Positions 1-6,842 of a stretch of DNA of 64,000 nucleotides are shown here, piece by piece. Under the pieces are notes generated by a model that searched no databases, had not been told where the DNA came from, and saw nothing but the letters and a program-made list of their open reading frames with translations. Position numbers and translations under genes: made by a program. Source of the stretch: CBDDKW01 sp965230425 (GTDB taxonomy: Bacteria; Pseudomonadota; Gammaproteobacteria; UBA1113); the NCBI GenBank assembly GCA_965230425.1, contig CBDDKW010000015.1, positions 23,302-87,301 of the forward strand. Reading direction: 5' to 3'. The number at the start of each line of letters is the position of its first letter. Within the stretch, counting starts at the first letter, position 1.

Positions 1-963
1 GATATTCCAGTAGAATGGTGTGCTAACTTCATAGCCGGAATCAGTAGAGTGTCCCATGCTAGGAAATAGAAAGCCGGTTTGTCGACGCTTATCTAAAGGA
101 AAATTAAAATAAGGGCTGTATAAAATAGGTTTATCTTCGAAATATAATTTAGCATTACGTGCAGTGCCTCGACCCGCATCACGGTCTAGTATCATTTTGT
201 CTGCTTTGACCATCCAGGTGGTATGTTCTGTTGGTGGACATGTGGTATACGTACCATTAATAATATCAACAACACCAGAATCCCTGCGGATGACTTTTTC
301 AGCAATACCCCATGCTGTGGTATCTTCTAATTTCACTTCCTTTGCTGGGATTGGAACAGGTGAACGTGGTTCGATGACATTACCGAATGTCATGCGATAA
401 ACCACATCGCTTAAAGAACCACTGCGATCATCCAGTTTAATATGTGCCTTATCAGCGATAACTAGTTTGCCGGGCTCACGCAAGACGACTTTGCCATAAG
501 CATCGAGGGTACTTAACTGGCCAGTATCGGGGTCACGATTAATATATACACTGTCAGCTTCCACGCGTCGATCAGGTTGAGTTACAACGACATTACCTGA
601 TAGCGCTGAAGGGCCTACTTGAGAGAGTTCAGTTTTATCGGCGGTTAAATGCACCGGTGCTTCATTGGGGGCATACTGCTTTTTTTGCTTATAAAATAAA
701 ACCGGCTCTAAATAATAACCACCGCAAAAATTATCCGCGCAGGGATCTGGTTTCCAACCAATTAAATCAGCAATTTCTTGGCGACTTAAATAATAAGGAT
801 TACGTTTTAAATAGCCATTAGGATAAGTGCTGGATTGGTGTTTATGATGAATAAAATGTAAACCAGCAAATGCTGGTGTCACTGGTACAGTGATCAACAG
901 GCTGCTTAGTATCAGCGTAGGAATCGTTTGTTTATTTTTCTTCACGTTGTTACTACACCGCAT
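1..963 (-). CDS. lptD: LPS-assembly protein LptD, N-terminal part (runs off the window)
   Basis: LptD is the outer-membrane beta-barrel that inserts lipopolysaccharide into the outer leaflet, acting with LptE. Only the first 321 codons are present; the frame is open to base 1. Residues 1-33 form a signal peptide ending VTPAFA. Two cysteines follow (C75, C80; CADNFCGGYY). Residues ~103-200 form the OstA/LptA-like domain (HLTADKTELSQVGPSALSGN, then VEADSVYINRD). The segment GTYTTCPP and the start of the barrel (FNFPLDKRRQTGFLFPS) come after. The start could be ATG at 963 or the in-frame GTG at 945, which sits closer to the hydrophobic signal; neither has a strong ribosome site. It is divergent from amgK-murU, a neighbourhood also seen in Pseudomonas. 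Confidence 0.93.
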   Translation of the reverse strand, partial: MRCSNNVKKNKQTIPTLILSSLLITVPVTPAFAGLHFIHHKHQSSTYPNGYLKRNPYYLSRQEIADLIGWKPDPCADNFCGGYYLEPVLFYKQKKQYAPNEAPVHLTADKTELSQVGPSALSGNVVVTQPDRRVEADSVYINRDPDTGQLSTLDAYGKVVLREPGKLVIADKAHIKLDDRSGSLSDVVYRMTFGNVIEPRSPVPIPAKEVKLEDTTAWGIAEKVIRRDSGVVDIINGTYTTCPPTEHTTWMVKADKMILDRDAGRGTARNAKLYFEDKPILYSPYFNFPLDKRRQTGFLFPSMGHSTDSGYEVSTPFYWNI

Positions 964-1172
964 CCAATCGGCGCAAAGTGTCTATCATTCCTTTATATAT
1001 GACGTAGGCCTAACTAGGGCTATGCTAGCCATATAAGTATAAAAAATAGTCACTGCATCTTATCTTTGACATTAAGGGTTCAGCTATTTAGACGCGATGT
1101 TACCTGATAATGGCTGCTTTTAAAATCATCTTGTTATAACATGTCACTTTGAAAATCGAATAAGTACAAATA

Positions 1173-2177
1173 ATGGACGAACGCGCACAAGAATTAGAAA
1201 AATGGTTATGTAATGATCTAAAATTGGCTCTTCGTCAGTTAACACCCTTGGCCGGCGACGCTAGTTTTCGCCGTTACTTTCGTGCTCACATGGATACAGA
1301 TTCCTACGTGGTGATGGATATACCACCTGCATTAGAAGATAGTCAATCTTTTATCAATGTCGCGCACAGTTTTGCTCAGTTAGGTGTCAAAGTCCCTAAC
1401 ATTATTGCGGCCGATACTGATGCTGGATTTCTATTATTAGATGACTTTGGTGATCAATTATATTCCACACAATTGTCAGATGCGACAGCAGAGCGCTTAT
1501 ATCATCAAGCGATTGATGCCTTACTTACAATACAAACCTATCAAGCTGATGAGCACTATGTGCTGCCTGCATTTGATAAAGCCTTCATGTTGATGGAGAT
1601 GGGATATTTTTCTGAGTGGTTTTTAGGGCATTACTTACAGTTAGACTTAAGCACAGCAGAGGTGCAGTTACTCAATACGAGTTATGAATTATTAAGCGAG
1701 ACAATTCTGCAGCAACCTACAGTATGCGTGCATCGAGATTATCATTCACGTAATTTAATGCTACTCGCATCAGGTGAAGTGGGTGTTATTGACTTCCAAG
1801 ATGCCGTGTGGGGGCCGATTACTTATGATCTGATTTCACTTTTCAAAGATTGTTATGTACGTTGGCCACGCCATAATATTGAAACATGGTTACATTATTA
1901 TTATGTCAAAGCTAGTGAACAAGGTATGTTAGCCAATTGTGATTGGCAACAATTCTTGACTTGGTTTGAATGGATGGGGATCCAACGGCATTTAAAAGTT
2001 GTTGGTATTTTTTCACGCTTGTATTTTCGTGATAACAAAGAAAATTATCTGCGCGATATTCCCCTAGGGCTAGATTATTTAACCCAAGCGCTGGCATCAA
2101 TACCTGAATTAGCTACGTTATCTAACTTTATTCAGCAACGTGTTTTACCCATTTATGAAAAAAAGGCGATACCATGA
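1173..2177 (+). CDS. amgK: N-acetylmuramate/N-acetylglucosamine kinase
   Basis: AmgK phosphorylates the anomeric carbon of MurNAc (and GlcNAc) released in peptidoglycan turnover, the first step of the recycling route that bypasses de novo UDP-MurNAc synthesis. The 334-residue protein has the aminoglycoside-phosphotransferase fold. The catalytic loop HRDYHSRNLM has the base at D189, and VIDFQDAVWGP carries the Mg-binding D207. The N-terminal GDASFRRYFR is typical of the AmgK branch. It overlaps murU by 4 bases (ATGA), so the two are translationally coupled. In Pseudomonas this pair lowers fosfomycin sensitivity; the same is inferred here. The assignment is firm because kinase and uridylyltransferase occur together next to lptD. 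Confidence 0.93.
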   Translation: MDERAQELEKWLCNDLKLALRQLTPLAGDASFRRYFRAHMDTDSYVVMDIPPALEDSQSFINVAHSFAQLGVKVPNIIAADTDAGFLLLDDFGDQLYSTQLSDATAERLYHQAIDALLTIQTYQADEHYVLPAFDKAFMLMEMGYFSEWFLGHYLQLDLSTAEVQLLNTSYELLSETILQQPTVCVHRDYHSRNLMLLASGEVGVIDFQDAVWGPITYDLISLFKDCYVRWPRHNIETWLHYYYVKASEQGMLANCDWQQFLTWFEWMGIQRHLKVVGIFSRLYFRDNKENYLRDIPLGLDYLTQALASIPELATLSNFIQQRVLPIYEKKAIP

Positions 2178-2824
2178 AAGCAATGATACTTGCTGCCGGA
2201 AAGGGCACACGTATGCAACCACTAACAAAGGCAATACCAAAACCATTAGTAGAGATCCATGGTAAACCTTTAATTGTCTATCATTTAGAGGCATTAGCAA
2301 CGGCAGATATTACTGACGTTATCATTAACGTATCAGAATATTCTAAGAAGATTATGCCAACCCTGGACGATGGTAGTGACTATGGCATTAATATACATTA
2401 CTCCATAGAAGAGACCTTACTAGATACTGGCGGCGGTATTGTTAATGCACTACCAATATTAGGTGATGCACCTTTTATTATTATTAATGGTGATGTTTGG
2501 ACAGACTACCCCATGCAACAATTAAAACGCCAACCAGAAAAATTAGCGCATATTGTCATGGTAGATAATCCTGCTCACAGACCGCAAGGTGATTTTTATT
2601 TACATGATAATCATGTGACAAGTACCGGCGAAAATAAACTGACCTATGCCGGCATTGGGATCTACACTCCTGAATTTTTCGCCGGCTGTGTAAAAGAAAA
2701 ATTCTCGCTAGGACCACTATTGCATGAGCAAGTCGCAAAGCAGCAAGTCACTGGCGAGTATTATCAAGATATTTGGCAAGTCGTGGATTCACCTGCCCAA
2801 GTGCAAGAGTTGAATCAAGAGTGA
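2174..2824 (+). CDS. murU: N-acetylmuramate alpha-1-phosphate uridylyltransferase
   Basis: MurU converts MurNAc-1-phosphate and UTP to UDP-MurNAc, the second step after AmgK in cell-wall recycling. It is a 216-residue nucleotidyltransferase with the signature MKAMILAAGKGTRMQPLT followed by PKPLVEIHGKPLI at the N-terminus. The acidic metal site is visible in IIINGDVWTDYP, and ETLLDTGGGI is the usual sugar-contact segment. It lacks the C-terminal acyltransferase domain of GlmU, as expected for MurU. It starts inside the stop codon of amgK. A glucose-1-phosphate thymidylyltransferase-like role is possible by fold, but the operon partner makes MurU much more likely. Confidence 0.92.
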   Translation: MKAMILAAGKGTRMQPLTKAIPKPLVEIHGKPLIVYHLEALATADITDVIINVSEYSKKIMPTLDDGSDYGINIHYSIEETLLDTGGGIVNALPILGDAPFIIINGDVWTDYPMQQLKRQPEKLAHIVMVDNPAHRPQGDFYLHDNHVTSTGENKLTYAGIGIYTPEFFAGCVKEKFSLGPLLHEQVAKQQVTGEYYQDIWQVVDSPAQVQELNQE

Positions 2825-2883
2825 TGATGGGCACTATTGTATAGAAATAGTGCCGTCATTAAAACTAGAAAAAATATTGTCAT

Positions 2884-2991
2884 TCAGAGCCGTGGCTTTA
2901 GCCGCGGCGAAGAATCTCCCACCGGTTTGGCTACCTATAATAATACTTTGTTCACACTCGCTAAACCATGAGGAGATCTCTCGCTGTGCTC
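2884..2991. repeat. Dispersed palindromic repeat, left part, interrupted by the IS element
   Basis: The stretch contains GAATCTCCCACCGGTTTGGC near its start and GGAGATCTCTCGCTGTGCTC at its end. These are the two inverted ends of a repeat family seen again at 4480-4612, 11935-12040, 12085-12145 and 17452-17552. Its continuation (GAGATGACAATAACG) is found only after the insertion sequence, at 4430, so the IS splits the copy. Confidence 0.75.
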
Positions 2992-3090
2992 AATGTAATG
3001 GACTCTCACTTCACGTTCACAAGACGATATACTCGTCTTTACAAGAGCTTTATGGGAAAGCTCAAACCACTGAAATAAAAGGAGAGTCCA

Positions 3091-4128
3091 ATGGGCAATA
3101 TTAACGTATTAGGTATCGATTTGGCAAAAAATCATTTTGAATTACATGGAGCCAGCCAATCCGGGAGTTGTGTGTTGAAAAAGTCCTTAAAAAGACATCA
3201 ATTAATGAGTTATATCAAGGATTTATCCGCCGATGTCACCATTGCAATGGAGGCGTGTGGTGGGGCGAATTACTGGGCAAGGAGCTTTAGAGCCCTGGGA
3301 TATCAGGTAAAAGTGATTAGCCCCCAATACGTCAAAGGGTTTGTGGTAGGCAGTAAGAACGATGCCAATGATGCAAAAGCCATCGCCATGGCGGCTCAAC
3401 ATGAGGGTATCCCCACAGTGCCCGTTAAAACCGAAGAGCAGCAAACGTTACAAACGTTGCATAGGATAAGAGAAAGCTATGTACAGCGGCGAACAGAGAT
3501 AGGCAATATGATACGCGGATTTCTTCTAGAATTTGGGGAAATTGTTCCTAAAGGTTTATCACGCTTGAAATCACGTTTATCCGAGTTATTAGAGGATACA
3601 AACAATGGCTTACCCGATAGGTTACGTGGCTTATTGAATGATTTGTACGAAGAATTACCCACCTTAGATAAGAAGATAGCCGGTTATGAAAAGCAAATTA
3701 AGGCGATAGCAAAAGAGAATGAGGTCTGTCGACGCTTAATGCACTTACGTGGAGTAGGGCCTATTACTGCAGTCTTTGCTTACGCCACCTTGGGTAATGC
3801 CAGTGATTTCAGCAATGGGCGACACTGCGCTGCGTATTTAGGGTTAGTGCCGAAGGAACACTCCAGTGGGGGTATTCACAAGCTACAAGGGATTAGTAAA
3901 CGAGGTAATCGCACTTTACGTGGTCTACTTATTCATGGTGCTCGGTCTGTTGTCAAATATATTGATAATAAACACGATGAATTAAGTCGATGGCTCAAGC
4001 GGTTAAAGAACACCAGAGGAAAACACAAATGTTATGTCGCACTGGCTAATAAACTAGCAAGGCATATATGGGCTATTATCGTATTGGGCGATGAATTTAA
4101 GGCACCTCCCGCTATGGTAAAAGATTAG
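3091..4128 (+). CDS. IS110/IS1111 family transposase (DEDD recombinase)
   Basis: This 345-residue protein catalyses excision and site-directed insertion of the element. The N-terminal RuvC-like DEDD domain shows D10 (LGIDLAK), E54 (AMEACGG), D91 and D94 (NDANDAK). The C-terminal Transposase_20 domain contains LRGVGPITAVFAYATLG and the Ser motif HSSGG (S258-S259) followed by GISKRGNRTLRGLLIHGAR, which is the IS1111-group pattern. The ATG has a good ribosome site, AAGGAGA, six bases upstream. The gene appears full length and intact, so the element may be active. An 8-base piece of the terminal repeat (GAGAGTCCA) recurs right before the start codon at 3082-3090. Confidence 0.93.
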   Translation: MGNINVLGIDLAKNHFELHGASQSGSCVLKKSLKRHQLMSYIKDLSADVTIAMEACGGANYWARSFRALGYQVKVISPQYVKGFVVGSKNDANDAKAIAMAAQHEGIPTVPVKTEEQQTLQTLHRIRESYVQRRTEIGNMIRGFLLEFGEIVPKGLSRLKSRLSELLEDTNNGLPDRLRGLLNDLYEELPTLDKKIAGYEKQIKAIAKENEVCRRLMHLRGVGPITAVFAYATLGNASDFSNGRHCAAYLGLVPKEHSSGGIHKLQGISKRGNRTLRGLLIHGARSVVKYIDNKHDELSRWLKRLKNTRGKHKCYVALANKLARHIWAIIVLGDEFKAPPAMVKD

Positions 4129-4131
4129 TAC

Positions 4132-4413
4132 TAGAGTCCTGTAGGAAAATAGGTAGAGTTAAATAGGTCATTAAATATAGGAGGTATGCTTTCTCTTCTG
4201 ACAAGTCAAGAAAATCTGAATAATGTGTAAAGGTTTAACCACTCTGTCAGTACCTGACCATTTCGAAGACCTTCGTGGTCGTCCGCTCGATGAGGTTGCA
4301 GAGTGCTTATGAATTACATTAGGGTACGAGCTTATTAGTGTTAATGGCTCACACAGTTACCGGATATACGAATGTCGACTTTATTCTTTGTTCAGTGTTT
4401 TACTTGCAAAATA
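4132..4413 (+). ncRNA. Putative guide (bridge/seek) RNA region at the 3' end of the IS
   Basis: This 280-base noncoding tail lies between the transposase stop and the right inverted repeat. IS110-family elements are known to encode a guide RNA in their longer noncoding end, which in the IS1111 group is the 3' end. The stretch 4254-4279 folds as nested stems GACCA/TGGTC and CGAAG/CTTCG. It contains CATTTCGA (4259-4266), the exact complement of TCGAAATG in intact target repeats, and CGCTCGATGA (4284-4293), a near match to the other strand across the same point (CGCTCGAAATGA). Such a two-strand match is expected of target-binding loops. CATTTCGA is partly inside a stem, so the assignment is tentative. 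Confidence 0.45.
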
Positions 4414-4428
4414 GAGAGAGTCCATATA

Positions 4429-4612
4429 CGAGATGACAATAACGTAGCTGTTGTCATCAACTATGTTGAAAAGTGCTGTCATCCCGACTAGTGGCGTTAG
4501 CTGCTAGGAGGGATCTCCCGCCGATTTGGCTACTTAGTAACAACGTTGTGTTCTTATTAGATAAACCATAGGGGGATCTCTCGTTGGGCTCGATATAACA
4601 ATGGCTTCTTAG
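4429..4612. repeat. Dispersed palindromic repeats: right end of the interrupted copy plus a second full copy
   Basis: Bases 4430-4462 (GAGATGACAATAACGTAGCT, then GTTGTCATC) form a hairpin that continues the copy broken by the IS. A second copy at 4480-4612 begins GCTGTCATCCCGACTAGTGG, runs through GGATCTCCCGCCGATTTGGC and TTAGTAACAACGTTGTG, and ends GGGGATCTCTCGTTGGGCTC. The ends are imperfect inverted repeats of each other. No coding potential is seen. Confidence 0.7.
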
Positions 4613-4674
4613 CTCTCTAAAATAAAAGGAGTAACTATTTGATAAATAAAGTTATTTTTATTAATAATTTTATT

Positions 4675-4873
4675 GCGCCGCTTATATCGGGTCTATAAGC
4701 GGCGCAAAAACATCAATTTTCTTACTTTTAGCGCCACTTATAGCAGGTCTATAAGTGGCGCAACAACACTAATTTTCTTGCTTTTAGCGCCACTTATAGC
4801 TATATTATAAGTGGCGCGATAACTTCAATTTTTATACTTTTAGCGCCACTTATAGCGGGTCTATAAGTGGCGC
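4675..4873. repeat. Tandem palindrome array A, four units, 56-bp period, upstream of DUF234 ATPase A
   Basis: Four 31-bp palindromes start at 4675, 4731, 4787 and 4843, an exact 56-bp period. Each has arms GCGCCACTTATA / TATAAGTGGCGC around a 7-bp loop; unit 1 has a compensated change, GCGCCGCTTATA / TATAAGCGGCGC. The 25-bp spacers resemble one another (for example AACAACACTAATTTTCTTGC), so this is a tandem duplication, not a CRISPR. The last unit ends 15 bp before the ATPase start codon, placing the hairpins in the leader or promoter. The paired change in unit 1 suggests selection for base pairing or for a two-fold symmetric binding site. Confidence 0.9.
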
Positions 4874-4888
4874 AACAACTATGGTGGT

Positions 4889-6367
4889 ATGATGGGCATT
4901 ACACTGACTGGCAGATCAGAAGAGCAAAATATCTTAAAAGCGTTCTATGGATCCAAACGGGCAGAGTTCCTCGCTGTCTATGGTCGCCGCAGGGTTGGCA
5001 AAACGTTCTTAATTAAATCTTACTTTGACTCACAATCCTGTATATTTCTAAAAGTCACTGGCGTACAACAAGGTGAGTTACAAGAACAAATTAGCCGATT
5101 CATGAAAGCCATAGGTGATGCATTTTATCGTGGCTCAGAATTAAAGGAGCCAACAGACTGGTATGGCGTCTTTGATGTACTCGTTGATGCTATTAACAAA
5201 ATGGTTCCGAAAAATAAAAAAGTCGTATTATTCTTTGATGAATTTCCCTGGATGGTCACCCCACGGTCAAAATTACTGTCAGTGTTAGAGTACTACTGGA
5301 ATCAATATTGGGTAGATGATCAAAGAATAAAGCTCATTATCTGTGGTTCATCTGCCTCGTGGATCATTCGTAAGATTATTAATAATAGAGGTGGGTTGCA
5401 TAATCGCATTACCTATAAGATGCGCTTACAACCTTTTTCATTAAATGAAACAAAAGCCTATTTACATTCAAAGGGTGTGAAAGTTAATAACAAGCAAGTA
5501 ACACAATTATATATGGTTACTGGCGGGATCCCTTATTATCTCGCCTCAGCTAAAAAAGGCTTATCCGTAATGCAGCAAATTGAAATGCTAGCGTTTAGTA
5601 AAAATAGTATTTTATTTACTGAATTTGATAATCTTTTTTCATCATTATTTGATGATGCAGAACCCTATGTAGAATTAATACGGATAATTGCTAAACATCG
5701 CGATGGCATTGGCCAAGAAGATTTGATCAGTGCTTCAAAATTTGCTTCAAGAGGAGGCAGGGCTAGTGATAAGCTCACTGAATTAGAAGAAGCTGGTTTC
5801 ATCATGAGTTTCATCCCTCACTATCACAAAAAACGCGGAACATATTATAAAGTTATTGATGAATACACATTATTTTATTTAAAGTGGATTGAGCCTGTAC
5901 GTAATACCCTACAAAGGCGTGCATTAGAAAAAGGCTATTGGGAGAGTGAATATAATTCACCTACATGGTTAAGTTGGGCTGGCTATGCCTTTGAAGCACT
6001 GTGTTATAAACATATATCCCAGATCAGAAAAAAACTAGAGATTAGTCCCAGTGCCATTGCAAATGCATGGCGCTATGTCCCAACAGCGAAAGCAACCGAT
6101 GATGGCGCTCAGATTGATATTTTATTTGATCGAAAAGATGATGCCATTACATTATGTGAGATTAAATACACAGACAAACCATTTACCATAGATAAAGCTT
6201 ATGCTAAGAGCTTGCTGAACAAGCGTGATGTTTTTGCTAGAAGAACTAAAACCAAAAAGCAGTTATTTATTGCTATGATCAGCGCGAGTGGATTAAAAGA
6301 TACACTATATGTAGATGATTTCATCGATGGTTTGGTGACTATAGATGATTTGTTTGTAGAGATTTGA
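4889..6367 (+). CDS. AAA ATPase with C-terminal DUF234 nuclease-like domain (ATPase A)
   Basis: This is an archaeal-type STAND-like ATPase (PF01637 plus DUF234 layout), 492 residues. Walker A is GRRRVGKT at 32-39, Walker B is VVLFFDEFPWM with D117-E118, and a sensor-like ICGSSASWI follows. After a winged-helix region (~260-320), the C-terminal part has a PD-(D/E)XK-type pattern: QID with D410, then LCEIKY with E424 and K426. Family function is not established; nucleic-acid cleavage is only inferred. Start choice: ATG 4889 or 4892, with weak GGTGG upstream. It stands alone, directly after palindrome array A, and has a full-length paralogue at 41301 with a matching array. Confidence 0.85.
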   Translation: MMGITLTGRSEEQNILKAFYGSKRAEFLAVYGRRRVGKTFLIKSYFDSQSCIFLKVTGVQQGELQEQISRFMKAIGDAFYRGSELKEPTDWYGVFDVLVDAINKMVPKNKKVVLFFDEFPWMVTPRSKLLSVLEYYWNQYWVDDQRIKLIICGSSASWIIRKIINNRGGLHNRITYKMRLQPFSLNETKAYLHSKGVKVNNKQVTQLYMVTGGIPYYLASAKKGLSVMQQIEMLAFSKNSILFTEFDNLFSSLFDDAEPYVELIRIIAKHRDGIGQEDLISASKFASRGGRASDKLTELEEAGFIMSFIPHYHKKRGTYYKVIDEYTLFYLKWIEPVRNTLQRRALEKGYWESEYNSPTWLSWAGYAFEALCYKHISQIRKKLEISPSAIANAWRYVPTAKATDDGAQIDILFDRKDDAITLCEIKYTDKPFTIDKAYAKSLLNKRDVFARRTKTKKQLFIAMISASGLKDTLYVDDFIDGLVTIDDLFVEI

Positions 6368-6842
6368 TGAAATTATTGTAAAAAACATATTGAAAAAACT
6401 AGACTAGAATAACAATAATACCAGAACGAAAAACTATTTTGTGACAAAAAAACACCAAAAAATAAAAAGTATTTTTAAATAAAATTACTTGCAATTCAAC
6501 ATCAGTTTCCATATATTAAAAAAGTTGTAACGAGAAAATAACCATAAATAATAATTAATCGATTTTTTTAATTTACCCAAAAGAGCGACAAGATGCTGTA
6601 AGTATAGATAAACTTATGCTTCACTTCGTGTAGACATTATAAAATGAAAAATATTACGTTTTTGACTATAGCATTCTACGGAGCTCTAGTTTATTTATTA
6701 TTTTTTTGGGGAGGTTATCCGAATGATCCTAAGTGTGATAAAAGGTAGGCATATAATAAACTTTTCTGATTCGTTTATCAGATAATTTAACAAGTTATAT
6801 GAATGGAACTAATAAAAATAACCAGGAAGGAAAAGTAAAAAA
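6368..6842. other. AT-rich intergenic region
   Basis: About 475 bases lie between ATPase A and the Cys-rich protein gene, very AT-rich with A and T runs. The only coding candidate is a 34-codon frame at 6644-6748 (listed separately). No clear terminator or repeat was recognised. Confidence 0.6.
6644..6748 (+). CDS. Possible 34-residue single-pass membrane peptide
   Basis: The frame reads MKNITFLTIAFYGALVYLLF, then FWGGYPNDPKCDKR and a stop. It would be a short hydrophobic helix with a polar Cys-containing tail. There is no recognisable ribosome-binding site before the ATG, and the surroundings are AT-rich, where chance hydrophobic frames are common. It lies 94 bases before the Cys-rich membrane protein gene on the same strand. 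It may be a real small gene, a leader or chance. Confidence 0.25.
   Translation: MKNITFLTIAFYGALVYLLFFWGGYPNDPKCDKR

Larger units (their letters stand above)
2992..4428 (+). mobile_element. IS110 family (IS1111 group) insertion sequence, apparently complete
   Basis: A perfect 10-bp inverted repeat, ATGGACTCTC at 2998-3007 and GAGAGTCCAT at 4416-4425, brackets one transposase gene. The repeats are subterminal, with about 3-6 further element bases outside them. Subterminal repeats and a long 3' noncoding end are known traits of the IS1111 group. The total is ~1.44 kb, normal for that group. No target duplication is evident, also normal. Joining the flanks (...GTGCTC + GAGATGAC...) restores the uninterrupted form of the dispersed repeat (GCGCTCGAAATGAC at 17475), which places the borders to within a few bases. 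Confidence 0.82.

Noticed and set aside
2850..3104. 84-codon frame before the transposase
   Set aside because: It lies inside the dispersed repeat and the left end of the IS; no ribosome site and no protein-like features.
4675..4873. CRISPR-like array (repeats of 31 bp with 25-bp spacers)
   Set aside because: Spacers are near copies of each other, repeat units are full palindromes, and no cas genes are present. It is a tandem duplication of a palindrome plus spacer.
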